Assembly (NCBI GenBank): GCA_021209875.1
Contig: JAGYVD010000001.1
Coordinates: 6,324,001-6,388,000, forward strand
DNA from: Rosellinia necatrix
Taxonomy: Eukaryota; Ascomycota; Sordariomycetes; Xylariales; Xylariaceae
Reading direction: 5' to 3'
Length of the DNA stretch: 64,000 nucleotides
Part shown: piece after piece, positions 27,990 to 40,994 of the stretch
How the letters are laid out: each line of letters begins with the position of its first letter
How positions within the stretch are numbered: position 1 is the stretch's first letter
Notes under the pieces: model-generated
Databases searched by the model: none
What the model saw: the letters and a program-made list of their open reading frames with translations, nothing else
Told to the model about the DNA's origin: nothing
Made by a program: the position numbers and the translations under genes

Positions 27990-30900
27990 CTTTAAAAAAC
28001 CTGATTTTTTATTTATTAAACAAGCATTTTAATATAATTATAATATTTAAAAACTTAATATAACATTTATATAACATTTATAAAAACATAAACGCACCAA
28101 AGAAAATAAAAGCTAAATATAAAGCATTAAATTTTAACAAATACTTTTTATCTAAATTTATTTAATTTAAAACAGACTTTAAAAAACTTGCTAAAAAAAC
28201 ATGTTTTAATAAAACTAAATAAAAAAAAAAATTTAAAAATAAATTGTTTTTATAACTCGCGACTAAAACAATTTCTAAGTATTTTAAAAAATCGGTAAAT
28301 TTTAACGTGTATATAAAATATTGCACGTAAATAGCTTATTATTTATTAATTAATAACTAAAAGTGTATTAACGCCTATAAAATAAAAAAAACTTTTAAAA
28401 ATATAACGTATATCCGACGTAATTATATTTTTATAACGTTTATTAAAAAATAAATATCTGCTTTATTTGCGTTATTATTAATAAATTAAAACTAAATACT
28501 TAAATTGTTAATTAAAAAAATAAAACAGCTGATTATAAAAAGTAAATATTTCTGTTATAAATAGAAAGAATATATTATTAAAGATTATTTTTTAAAACTT
28601 TCTAACTAAACATAACGTAACGTCTGCGTTAATATTATTATAAACAAGTATAAACTAACTTTTATTATAGTACTAGAGAAAAATACTTTTAATATTAAAA
28701 TAAAAAAAAAGTAACTTTAAAACAAATAAACTTTTTTTTAAAGCCGGTATTACTGTTTATAAATAAAAAGAATATAATAGATAATTATTTAAGTAGTAAA
28801 CTTTTATTATATATATATACTTTATATAATAACAGACTATTTTTAATAAGTTATAACGTATTTAAAAATATAAAACAAATATATATATATATATAAATAT
28901 ACTTTTTATTAAAAAACTAATAAAATTATTAAACTTATTAATTATAAATAAGTTTAAGCGACAGGTAATTACTAAATATAATAGAAAATCGGATCAAAGA
29001 ATTAATACAGCATTATAATTAATTTTAAAAATATATAATAGAACTTTTAAAAATGTTTTTATTAATATATTAAATATAGACCGCGAAGTTATAATTAAAA
29101 AAAAATAGTTTAAATAATATAATGTATTACTAAACATAAAATAATATACTTTAGTTTTTCCCCCCAACTTACCAAAGGATTATAAATACGGTTATGTATT
29201 GGCAATAGATAAAGTAGGGACCTGGTTGTAACACCCAAGGTACTAAAGAAATGCTAACTAACAGGACTACAACATTAAACTTGATAGAAAAAAAAAAAAA
29301 CGACCCGACTTAAGATCACCTGGAAAAAATAGAAAAGAATTTGAAAAAAACTACTCTTTTTTTATTAAAAATAAGACCGATCTTAAAAAAAGTTTTATAA
29401 AAATCTAACATTAATAGATCTTACTATATAAAAAAAAACGGTATAAGCTGGTATAAAAAAAGACCTAACATTTAAATCGCCACTTTTAATACTACTACGT
29501 TTATAACTTTAATAAAAAAAGATTAAAGCGCTAATAAAATATAAATGATTAGTATTTATTAGATTAATAAACTAATAAATAAAAAAAAATAAATAAATAA
29601 AAATAAAAATTAAAATAAGCTAGAACAAAAGCGTTAAAATTTATATTTTTAAAATACTACGACTTTTTAACGCGTTTAATAAAAAGAATTAAATAATTTG
29701 CTTTTTATTAATTTTGTGTAAATTATAAAATAAATTTTATAAAAAATAAATTAGTTAAAAACTTAAAATATAATTTTTATATAAAATATCGCTTAATAAG
29801 TTAAAAGTTATATAAAAATATTTAATCGATAACTTATAAAAGGTTTTATTAAACTTAATAATATGTTATATATATTGTTTATATTATTTATAAAAAAGCT
29901 AGTAAAAACTCTGCTTTTATATAAATTATTAAAAACTAAATAAAATTATAAAAAAAACCGGTACTTTTATTATTTATTAAAAAACCTTATTTTATATTTT
30001 AAATATTAAAATCTTTATAAAAATTAATATAAAACAAGCTTTTTATTATATCTGTATATATAAAAGTAATAAAAACCTGACTATTTTTTATATGAAATAT
30101 AAAGCATACTGTTATAAAATATTACTGTTTAAACTAATAAACGGTTTGTTTATATTTTAAAAATATATTAATAATATATTATTTGATTTTTTAAATAATT
30201 TTATAACGTATATATAAATAACGTACTTATTTATTTAAACAACTTAAAAATATATAAAATGTATGTAAAAAGTTTTTAAAAGCTATGTAATGCTAGCTTA
30301 TAAGCCGATTTAAAAAATTAAAGTTTTATATGTAATAAATTAAATTTTTAAGTTATATTATTAATATTAAAATATATAGGTTAACCTAGCAAAAATTAAA
30401 GCCGTAATAAATTAAGAACTTTTTATTATAGTAAAAACATATAATCTTTTTAAGATTTTATAACTTTTATTAAAAATTTATTAATTAATATAATTATATT
30501 ATAATTTTTATAAATTGTTTAATATAAAAAACAAAGCTTTTAATTAAACGGACAATTATAATAAAGCTTTTATTAATTAAAAAGCTTTAATAATAGCTTT
30601 TTATTAAAACATTATTAATATAAGCTACTTATAAAAGTTAAAACTGATTTATTTAATAAAGTTGCAGCAGAAATATTATTACAGCTATATAAAAATAAAT
30701 AATATTTTACAGCTTATTTTTTAAAAATACTATATAATATTAAATTAAACTATAATATTTTTAATAAAAAATACTAGCTATAATTATAGCATTAAAAAAT
30801 AAAAGCCAGAATTAATAAGCGGTTAAAAAACTTTTTTGTAATCACAGATTATTAAATATTAAAATATTTTAATATAAAACAATATTTAAATTTAAAACAA

Positions 30901-32919
30901 GCTAAATAAACTAAATTATTTTTAAAATATAACTTTTAATTATTTTCTGTTTTAAAAAAAAACGTAATAATTAACGCTTTATCGTATAAATAAAAGATTT
31001 AATAATATAAAAGCTAAAAAAAACATAAAAACATTTAATAATTTTTAATTTATTATTAATAAAACAAAACTAATATTTTTATAAATAAAAAGTATTAAGT
31101 TTTATATTAGCTTTAAAAAAAATTAAAAATTAACTAGTTTTTAGCTAATTAATAAAATATTAAAAAAACTAAAAAACTTTAAAATAAAAATCTATTAATA
31201 AAAAGCTAAAAAATAAAAACAATAACTTTTAATAATTTAAAAACAGATTAATAATAATATATAAAAAGCTAGTAGTTTTTAATTACTTTTATTTAAAAAC
31301 TAAGCTTATTTAAAAATTTATAATTGCATGTTTATTGCTTATTTAAGCAAACATAAAACTAAAAAACTAATATTAAAAAAATATTAATAGCTTAAACTAG
31401 CTAATAGTTATAATACATATATAATAAACTGTATAAAATGCCGACTAGTAAAAATATTTTGCGATAAAACCCCGGGGTTTTTAAAACTACTACTAATTTT
31501 TAACTATATATAATAATATTTAATAATAAATTTTAAATAAATACTTAAAAATAAGCACAAGTATAATAACGCGTTAATTATAATAAACCGTTTAAAAAAA
31601 AAAACATAAATAATTTTTTATATAATATAAGCTATAGTAACTAATATAATAAAAATATATTATAAAAGCTTATTTAAAATATTTAATATATTTATAATTA
31701 TAATATTAAATAAAAACTATAATTTATTTTAGTTTTTATTAATAAATTATATAAATTAATAAGTATAAAATATATATTAGCTTTTATAAAATATTATAAA
31801 ATTATTAAATAAACAAAAATAATAAATAAATATTTTAATTAATAATTAAAACTTTATATTAATTATTATTAAAACGATTAGTTAAAATAAATATTAATAA
31901 TAAACTACGCTTAAATATTAATATTTTATAAGTTTATAAGATTATTGCTGCATAAAATAAAAATAAAATTTTTAATGCTTTTTAATTTCGACTAAAAAAT
32001 AAAACAGCTGTAAAAAAACTAAAAAAACTACTAGTTAAAAAAAAAATATTTAAAACAGAAGTGCAAAATAAAATATTAAAAATAGTTTATTTTATAAACT
32101 CTGCTAAAAATATTTAAAATAAACTTAAACATAAATAATAAAATAAATTAACTGCAGATAATAAAACTTTAACTTTAATATTAAAAACTATATATTAATA
32201 TTAAAAAAACAATTATAAAAATAAACTGTTTATTTAATAAACTAAACTATTTTATAATATAATAAAAGTTTAAAATAATTAATAAAAATAAAAACACGTT
32301 TATTTTAAAAGTATTATTTAATTAAAAATTAATAAATAAATATTACGCCGACTAATTATAATTATATTTAAATAATTTATTATTAAAATAAAAAGCTAAA
32401 AACTTGGACAAAAAACTAATTAAACTGTAAAAAAAAAAAAAATTTATTATAAAAAAAATTAAAGCTTTAAAAATATATTATAAAAAGCTATAATATTAAA
32501 TTAATTAAAAAGTTAAAATATTAATAATAAATAATATATAGCAAAAACTTTAAAAATAAAACAGAATTATTAAAAAATTTTATAATATAAATCTAAAAGC
32601 AGCAGAACTTTTAATAAAATTAAATAATTAATTATAAGCCGTAAAAAAAACAAGTTTAATATAATATATAAAAATAATAATAAAGCCGTACAAAAAATAT
32701 AATAAAATAAAAATAAAAGCAAACATAAACTAAAACAAATATAAAAAAATAATATAATATAAAAAACTTATATAATAATTTAATAATATAAAAGCTTAAA
32801 AGCATTATATAAATAAATATTTAAAGCAATTTTTTTTTTTATTAAAAAGCATTATATAAAAATTATATGTTTAAAACTTAGACATGTTTTATAAACAAGC
32901 TATTTTTTTTAAAAAAGGG
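27990..32919 (+). repeat. Internal region of A, right part
   Basis: AT-shifted remainder of A, matching the inverted copy from 28000 to about 29250. No coding frame survives. The less mutated patch at about 29155-29355 sits inside it. Confidence 0.6.
29155..29355. repeat. RIP-spared patch inside element A
   Basis: About 200 bp with near-normal composition, including GTAGGGACCTGGTTGTAACA (about 29213-29232) and ACGACCCGACTTAAGATCAC (about 29299-29318). The first half aligns to a fully AT-shifted stretch in the inverted copy (about 9970-10080), so it was ordinary A sequence. It shows what the internal region looked like before mutation. Confidence 0.6.
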
Positions 32920-33151
32920 TAGTTATAAATAACTAGTTTTTTCTGCGGCATATATAGCACGCGCGGGACATTTATACACTTGTTGCTAACTAGTACGCAC
33001 AGACCAGACCTACTTTATACACCTGCATTTAGCCAGAATTTTAGTGGGCTGATTCCTCCCATTTACTCTTTCTTTTTTTATCTATAGATTTTTTATATAA
33101 TACATCACTTATTGCTGGAGCCTTGACTTCTTATTTGTGACTGGTGCAACA
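32920..33151 (+). repeat. Right LTR of element A
   Basis: Direct repeat of 23784-24015, preceded by the purine run AAAAAAGGG and followed by the ATAT(T) duplicate. The second half (33030-33151) is nearly unmutated, complementing the left copy whose first half is better preserved. Confidence 0.87.
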
Positions 33152-33156
33152 ATATT

Positions 33157-33231
33157 AAATATTCCCAAAATATTACCACGCTTTTAGTAATTAATAAATT
33201 TTTCTACAGATCGATCCACACCTCCGTTAAA
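33157..33231. repeat. Right LTR of D, second part
   Basis: Continues the D LTR after the A insertion and matches 17744-17817 with transitions only. Followed by the CATAT duplicate at 33232-33236. Confidence 0.8.
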
Positions 33232-36200
33232 CATATATTTAAATAAACTTTTATATATAAGCTAAATAAATAAAAAAAATTGTTTTTATATAATTTAAAA
33301 GCAAAAAAACTATTATATTAATTAGAACAGTTAAAATAAAAAACGTTTTTAATATAACAGTATATTATATTTTAAATATTTTAACACTATTTTTATTTTT
33401 TTTTAAAAACATAGACTATTTACAGGCCTACTTTAATAATATAAAAAATATTATTGTACGATAAAACAAAAAAACTATATCTGTTATATATAAATAAAAA
33501 CATTTATGTTTTAATATAAACTTTAAAAAACTAAAATATATTTTATTAAAATAAAGCTAAAACGTTTATACTATTGCTTTAAACATTTTATATAAAAAAA
33601 CTATATAAGCTGTTAAATTATATAAAATATAATATAAATTATTTAATTTTAAAAAGATTTAAAAGTTTTATTATTACTGCTAGTTATATAACTAAATATT
33701 AAAACATTTTAAGTTTTTAATTAAAAATAATTATAATTAATATTATATAAATAAATAATAAATAAATATTTTATATTATTAATACTATAATATTATTTTA
33801 AGCTGTAATATTTTTAAAATTTATATTTATATATAACGTTTAAAAACATTATATAAATATTAAATTAATATATACTAAAAACTTTTTAATTATATTATAT
33901 ATAATTTAAATATAAATTTTTATTAAAAAATTTTAAAACTAAACTAAAATAATTAATATATAATATTATATAATATTTATTAAAGCTTATTAAATAATAA
34001 ACAAAATTAAACAAATATATAAACTATTTTGTTATATATATAATATATTAAAAACAAATTAAATATTATATAAAACAAAAATTAATTTTATAAATAATAA
34101 TTAAAGCTTTAAATAATACCGCAGGTTTAAACGGACTAGTACTTACTTTATTAATATTTAAAATATACCCCAGAATTAACCAAGATTTACCCCTTTTATT
34201 AAATATTATACGAAAAGCAGAAGCAATAAAAAAAGCTATAAAAATGTTGCGCGAAAAACAGGCCAAAGTTAAAATTAACTGTGCGATTAATAAACATAAT
34301 AGCTTAATTATATATAATATATTTTGCTATTTTTAAAAACAAAGTTTTAATATAAAAAAAAAAAAATAATAAGCTATATAAAATTTAATTAATCGAAAGA
34401 TTTAATATAATTATTAACTTGATTAATAGCCCGATATAATTTTAATATATTTAAATTAAACTATATTATTATATAATAAATAAATAATAAATTAATAAAT
34501 AAAAATATTTTAAATTATATAACTATTTATTATATGAAAGTATAGCAGACTAAAAAAAACTACTATAAATATTAATATATAAGCTATATTTATATAAAAA
34601 CTAAACAATATTTTTATAATAGCAAAAAACAGCAGGCGTACGTTTTAACAGTAAAGCTTTAAAAAACAATATAATTATTATATTAAAAATATTATTTAAA
34701 AATTAAACGTAACTAAAATTAATAACTTTATTATATAAAAATATTCTAGTTTATTAAATATATTAAATCTAAATATAATAAAGCTTGAATTTTTAAGTCT
34801 AAACTTATATAAAAATAAAAAAAAACAACCTGATTATATAAAAATTAAAACTTATTATATAAAAATATAATAACGCTAAAAAAAATAATATTTATATAAT
34901 TTTTAATTATTTAATAAATAAGCTAAAACTGCTGCTAATACTTAAACTTTTATTAATCCGCGATTATAATATTTTAAGCAAACTTTAAAATATTATATAA
35001 ACGTATATATAATTAAAAAACAAGCTAGCAAAAAAGATCTTTATATAACTATTTAATAAACTTAAGCTAAAATATTTTAAAAAAATAATTTTAAAAATTA
35101 TATAACCGCTATATAAACTAGCAGAGTTAAAGCTATATTAATTTAAAACTTATTATTAATACTACTAAAAATAATTAAATATATTTATATTTATATATAA
35201 CTTATATTTATTATATATAATAAAACAACTAAAAATTTTAATATTATTAGCTTATAAACAGATAATATATTTAGTTTTATTTTATTAAATTTTTTAAAAA
35301 AAAAAAATATAAGCTAAAACAAGCTGATTTTTGCGTAAAACTAAAAAAATTATTTCGACTAAAACATTTAATTAAATTTAATAACGGCTAAATTATATTA
35401 TCGTATAAAAAAAATATTATTTTAATATAAAAAAAATAAAACAAATAATTAGCTTAAGTTAACCTCCGTATAATAAAAACTGCTTAAAACTATATTTTAT
35501 AACGGGCTAAAAAAGCTTATATTAATAGTATATATTAATTAAAAGCTTTATATAACTTATTAATAGCTGCTTAAATAATTAATCTAGCTTTAAACAATAT
35601 TAAAAACTTAAACTAAAAAATCTAATAGCAAATAAATAACTTTAAATAAAGTTTAATTTTATATTATTAAACTTAACACGTATAAAATTATTTATTTTTA
35701 TTAACAGATTTTTATAAATAATATTAATATAAATTTTAGCTTAGATTTTTATTATATTAATAATAAAATATTATATAAAAAAAATTAAGTTTTAAAATAA
35801 TTAAAAATATTATATATTAAAATTTTAGCAAATATAAAAAATTATTTAAAATATTTTAATAAATAAACTATATAATATAATTAATAAATTTAATAATATA
35901 ATAGTTTTATATATAACGATCTAAAAATTTTAATTATTTTAAACATTTTTTAATTTTAATAGTTTCATGTTTAAACTTAAAATTATTATATAATTGTTTA
36001 ATTAAGCTAAATATAATATAAAAAAACGTTTAATAATAAATATTATATCGTTTTAAAAATATATAAAAAAAAAATCTTTAAAATATAATAAATTAATAGT
36101 GTTAATAATTTAATAAATATATTTATTAAATAAAAGCTAAATTAAGCTTTAAAAACTTAGTATTTATAAATAAACTAACTATATAAGTTAAAATATATAT

Positions 36201-36306
36201 AAAATAAACTAAAAAGCAAAAATAATAAAAAGCAGGGTTTATATAATAATAATATAAACTTTATTTTATTATATAATAAAAATATAAATATAATTAAAGA
36301 TTTAAT

Positions 36307-36700
36307 TTTTAAAAAACAGGCCTTAGTAGTATAATAACAATATATATTATATTTAATTATTATATAACCTAGGTTTAATTTTTAACTAAAGCTTATAAAG
36401 TTTAAAGTTTATAAAAAAATATTATAGACTTTAAACTTTGCTATTTTTTTTATTTTTTTTTTTTTTATATAATAACAGCTTAAACTTTATTTTATTTATA
36501 TAAAAAATATATAATTATTACTAAAAGCCTGACTTTTTAAAAACAAGCTTTAATAATATAATAATAATATATATAATAATTAGCTGTTATATATTTTAAG
36601 TTTAATTTTTAATTAAAGCTAATAAAGCTTAAAGTTTATAGTTTATAAATAAACTAATATAATAGACTTTAAGCTTTATATTTTTTATTTATATATGATA
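36307..36700. repeat. Tandem duplication with 227-bp period in C
   Basis: 36307-36475 and 36534-36700 share ordered blocks, including a TAGACTTTAA word and TTTAATTTTTAA..AAAGCT. Differences are mainly transitions, so the duplication predates or accompanies RIP. Confidence 0.65.
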
Positions 36701-37381
36701 ATTAATTATTTTTTTTTTTACGCACGAAAGAAAAAACTATGTACAAGCTACACTTTTATTTTTATGTTTATATAAACTATATTTTTATTTTTACGTTATT
36801 TATGCACAAAAAAAACAAAACATAAAAAAAAAAGCAAAAAAAACAAATTTATTTATCCTTTTTTTTTTTTTAGCTATAGTTAAAACATCGCGTTTTATAT
36901 AAACATTAAATATAAAAAACGCAAATGTTTTTTTAAAAACTAAAAACTTAACAATATAAACTAAATAAAGCTTTTTAATTATAACAGCAGCTATTATATA
37001 GTTTATTTATATATATTTTAAATATTAAATTTTTAGCTTTAAACTAAAAAGCTTAAAAATAGCTTTTATAATAAATAAACTTAATTTAAACGTTTATAAA
37101 AACATTTAAAGCTGCTATTTAAAACAAAATGTTATAAAAAAACAGCAGCAATAATATTTTTAATATTTTATTATATATAAAAATTATTATATAAATAATT
37201 ATCTGCTTAAAAAAAAATATATATAATATATAAAAACTATATTAAAACTTAACAAGCTTAAATTTTTATAAAAAATAATAAATTTTTTTAGCCGTTTTTT
37301 TATATAAACAAAGTTTGCAAACTATAAAATATTTTTATTAAAAAATATAAAACAAAAATAAAAGCAGGTAAGCGGCGCAAA

Positions 37382-37440
37382 ACAGCAGCAGTAACAGCAG
37401 AAGCAGCAGTAAATATTATTATTATTATTATTATTATTAA
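37382..37440. repeat. CAG tract running into an ATT tract
   Basis: About 30 bp of imperfect CAG/AGC units followed directly by (ATT)n. The ATT part could be a separate microsatellite or a second trinucleotide tract shifted by C-to-T change. Confidence 0.7.
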
Positions 37441-37487
37441 TACTATAGTTTTTAAAATTAACATTTATATTATATAAAAAAAACTAT

Positions 37488-37518
<31 letters not shown>

Positions 37519-37791
37519 AAATAAACAGAACAGCAGAACAAAAAATTAGTTATAAATAAAGCGGTATATATATTTAAACAGCGGAAAGCATGCTAATAAC
37601 TTTAAGCTTAAGCTTAAATATTAAGCAGCAGCTATATAAAGCATATATAAATTAAAAGCTGTATATAAACAAAAAACTTTATATAAAAAAACAACTATAT
37701 ATAAACAAGCAACTATATATATATAAACAATTATATATAAGCAAAAAACAATATATAAATAAAAAACTACAACTAATAAAAAAAAAACTAA

Positions 37792-38104
37792 TATTAAAAC
37801 TATAGCAATTAATTATAATTATTTATAGCTGTTATACATGCATATATTTTATATAAGCATATAACGTATATATTATATATATATATATAGCATATATACT
37901 TTATATATAAAACAAACTATATTATTGCTATTATTTTAATAAGTTATACGTTAGCAAAATTTTTATATAAAACTTAAAATAATGCTATATATAATAGTTA
38001 CTTAAATAAAATAATCAAATATAATAGATATTATATAACAAGAAGTTATATTCTATTTCACACGTAAACAGTATATGCATCGCATATACAAAGCCTATTC
38101 AACA
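37792..38104. repeat. Right LTR of element C (313 bp)
   Basis: Ungapped match to 14910-15222. More AT-shifted in its first two thirds, but keeps CACACGTAAACAG and CGCATATACA near its end where the left copy is mutated. Confidence 0.88.
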
Positions 38105-38109
38105 AAATG

Positions 38110-39600
38110 TTTATATAAATTATATTTTTTTTATTAGCTATATATTTTTATTATTAAAGTTTTTTATTTTAAATTAAAAATATTAATATTATTTTGTTTA
38201 ATTTTATATATATATTTTTTATTCTAGCTGTTATATTTAATATAAACTATTTTTATTAATTTAATATAGCATAACTATATTTATTGTTATTAAAACTATT
38301 TAAACTAAAAAGTTAAATAAATTATTATTATTATAGTTTTTATTATAATAATAGTTATAATTTCTATTTTATTATTATAACGTTTATAAAAAAATTTTTA
38401 ATATTTAATAAAAGTTCTAAGTTATTATTTTTTTAAAAAGTTTTTATTTAATAAAACATATCAAAAAATATAATAGTTATAGCATTTAATTTATTTAAAA
38501 TATTTATAGTTATATTTTATATGCTAGCTAAAACATTAGTTAATATAACTGTTTTATTTTTGCTTTATTAGCAGGCTTTATTTTAAATAATTAATTTATA
38601 GCTTTATTAGCTTTAATATTATTTTTAGTCGGCTGTAGTTTTAAATTTTATATTATTAAAATTTAATATTAATATTTTTAAAAGTTTAAAAACTTTTAAA
38701 CTTGTTTAATTAATTTTAAAACTAAATTAAAAATATTTTTATAGTTTTTATATTTTTATATAAAATATTAATTAAAACGTTAGCTTATTTTTAATGTTTT
38801 AAAAATAATTAACAGTTTTTAGTTTAAACTAAATAGTTTTAGCAGCAATATATTTTTAAATAAAATTATATTAATTTAAAATATTCTATTAAAGTTTTTT
38901 AAAGTTGTTTATATTTAAACTTAATATATATAATAAAATATAATAATATAATATTATTACAAGCTTAAAAAATTAAACATATTATTAAAAAATATTTAAA
39001 TATATATATAATATCTTTAAATAGCTGTTTTATATATAAATATTATTAGCTGTTATTTTTAGTTTATTAATTTATAATTAAAAGCTATAAAAAATAAAAT
39101 AAAATAAATTACGCGCGTAAAAAATAAAATAATAAAACTATGTTTTAAAAATTCCAGCTTTTAATTATAATATATATATTTATAATTATTTAATAAACAT
39201 ATTTACTAGCGTTTTTTTTAATAATAAATAAAAATAAATAATTTGCTACGTTTATAAATTTAAATAAACTTTAGTTATTAAACACGTTTAAATATATAAT
39301 TTTAATAATAATAACTTTTAAAATATAAAAATAAACTATTAAATATTTTTTAACAACTATTTATTTATAAGCTTTAATAAAATATATAATCTATATAAAA
39401 GAAAATAGTTGCTAAAATAACGTTTTGTTTATATTAATTATTTAATTATAGCTAGATTAAAATACACACGTTTAAATTTTTAGCTATAAGCAAAATTTTT
39501 AACTTTAAAAAATCTAAAAAATAATATTAATTTAATTTAATAATAAAATCTATCGGTTATATAAATATACTATTTTAAAAAAATTAATATAAAAGTAGAA
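38110..39600. repeat. RIP-degraded AT-rich DNA right of element C
   Basis: AT-rich sequence outside C's right target duplicate. It continues whatever C inserted into, since 14.9 kb and 38.1 kb were once adjacent. No gene seen. Confidence 0.55.
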
Positions 39601-39604
39601 AAAA

Positions 39605-39787
39605 AAATACTTTTATTAATTTCTGCTAAGTAGGGAATTTTAGTAAGTCTAGAATTAACTTCTGCAGGGGTGGCTGTGGGCCACCTGTTGCCAGCCGTAG
39701 CCTGTACAACCTATCTTTAGCTTATCTAATCTAATAATACACGAGCCAGTGGTTTAATTAATACGGTCCCCTTCGGGGACTCTATCA
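39605..39787 (-). repeat. Isolated LTR-like island with terminal hairpin
   Basis: GC-containing island. On the minus strand it starts TGATAGAG, followed by the hairpin GTCCCC-GAA-GGGGAC (39766-39780), then a GATTAGATAAG word also found in the B LTR. B's LTR likewise starts TGTTAGAG and carries a hairpin close behind. No partner LTR was seen nearby, so it may be a solo LTR or the end of a truncated element of a B-related family. The left limit is approximate. Confidence 0.5.
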
Positions 39788-40990
39788 AATATTTTAAATT
39801 TAAAATATTGTTTTATATTTAATTTTATTTATAAAATAGTTTTAAATATTAATTTTAAAATATATTTATATAGTTATATATTTTTTAATCTGTTTATTTT
39901 TTTATATTTTAATGTGTTTTATATAGTTGTTATTATTTTCGCCGGTTTTTTTTTAGTATTAATGCTTATATTTTTTAAATAAAAATATTTATAGTTTTAT
40001 ATGATTAAATAATTTTTATTTTTTAATAAATTTTATATAATTATTTAATAATTTTATTAAATTTATAATTATTAATATTAAGCTTTTTTTGCTGCTTATA
40101 ATTCTATTATTTTTATATTAATATTTTAAACCGATTTTTAATTATAAAAACGTTAATATTTAAATTAAAAATAAAACAAAATTTTTGTTTTTTTATATAT
40201 TTACTTATATATAAAATATAAAATTAAAAATAAAAATAATAAACTTTTATAATAATTATTTTAAAGCTAAAAGTTTAATATTTTTAAATAATAATAAAAA
40301 AATATAAGCTATAAACTTAATAATAAATTTTTAAAAGTTTTTATAATAATAAAAAATATATAATTATTTTTTTAATATTATTTATAAAAAGTTTAATATA
40401 ATTAAAACAAGTTTGTTAACAAAATAAAAAAATTATATTTATTTAATAAATAATAATATAAAAATATTTATAAATATTTAATTAAAATAATAATAACTTA
40501 TTAAAAATAACAATTTATTTTTTTATAATTTTATATTTAAAAATAATAAAGTTTATTAAATTTAATAATTAATAAATAAAAAATAAAATAAAAACTTTTT
40601 TAATAGTTTAATATTATTTAAAATTAAAAGCTTAAAATTATACCTAATAATTATTAATAATCTAGTTTTAATAAGTTTTATGTTTTATAAATATTAAACA
40701 GCTTTAAATTAATAATTTAATAGATTTTATAATTAATATTATTTTTAAATAAAATAATATATTATATTTATAATTTAACGTTTTTTTAATTTATTTTTAA
40801 ATATTAATTTTTTATATAAACAGTTTTAACTTTAGATTTTTAAGTTAAAAAATCAGGTAATTTAGCTAAATTTAAAAATAAAAGCTGAATAAACGATATA
40901 AATAAGCAAGTCCGGGCTTATAACCTGTTAAAAGAAATAAATTATTATAATAGTTAAAAATATATTTAAAGTATAGAATTAGTTACAGAG
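39788..40990. repeat. Last RIP-degraded stretch before the gene region
   Basis: AT-saturated, no frame of interest. Composition changes to about 50% GC between 40,980 and 41,050. Confidence 0.6.
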
Positions 40991-40994
40991 ATAG

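Larger units (their letters stand above)
23784..33151 (+). mobile_element. LTR retrotransposon A, inserted in the right LTR of D
   Basis: Direct LTRs of about 232 bp at 23784-24015 and 32920-33151, with target duplication ATAT (or ATATT) at 23780-23784 and 33152-33156. The empty site is visible in the other D LTR. Ends fit TG...CA after RIP (TAGTTATA...TGCAACA). A purine run ending AAAAAAGGG abuts the right LTR, the expected place for a polypurine tract, so plus orientation is preferred but not proven. With B removed the element is about 6.6 kb. A second inverted copy is present at 9960-12606. Confidence 0.85.
17510..33231. mobile_element. LTR retrotransposon D, inserted in C
   Basis: Left LTR at 17510-17817. 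The right LTR is split by the A insertion into 23551-23784 and 33157-33231. Outer flanks carry CATAT (17505-17509 and 33232-33236). Removing A leaves about 6.4 kb. The LTR begins TGTAACAG and its right copy ends near CTCCGTTAAA. Internal sequence (17818-23550) is AT-saturated, with an AGC trinucleotide tract as the only landmark. Orientation cannot be decided. Confidence 0.82.
33237..37791. repeat. Internal region of C, right part, RIP-degraded
   Basis: AT-saturated with no surviving gene. Landmarks are a 227-bp tandem duplication (36307-36700), a CAG/ATT trinucleotide tract (37382-37440) and an AT dinucleotide run (about 37491-37512). Short open frames such as the one near 34066-34266 show no family resemblance and lie in degraded sequence. 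Confidence 0.6.
14910..38104. mobile_element. LTR retrotransposon C (outermost of nested set)
   Basis: Two direct 313-bp LTRs (14910-15222 and 37792-38104) flanked by the 5-bp duplication AAATG (14905-14909 and 38105-38109). The LTR ends read TATT...and ...AATA/AACA, which fit TG...CA after CpA-to-TpA change. The whole D insertion (17510-33231 plus its 5-bp duplication) lies inside; removing it leaves about 7.5 kb, a normal size for an autonomous LTR element. An A-rich stretch before the right LTR could be a polypurine tract, weakly favouring plus orientation. All internal coding is destroyed. Confidence 0.85.

Noticed and set aside
29230..29280. TGTAACACCC at about 29230 as the start of a further LTR
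   Set aside because: The same segment aligns with ordinary internal sequence of the inverted A copy and has no partner repeat, so it is a RIP-spared patch rather than an LTR end.
23784..33151. Firm orientation and gag-pol order for element A
   Set aside because: Stop density is similar on both strands after RIP; only the purine run beside the right LTR favours plus, so orientation is left tentative.
156..34266. Short open frames in the AT-rich block (for example 156-353, 4535-4750, 11640-11822, 34066-34266)
   Set aside because: Low-complexity Phe/Ile/Leu/Lys readings in RIP-saturated DNA, with no motifs; expected by chance.
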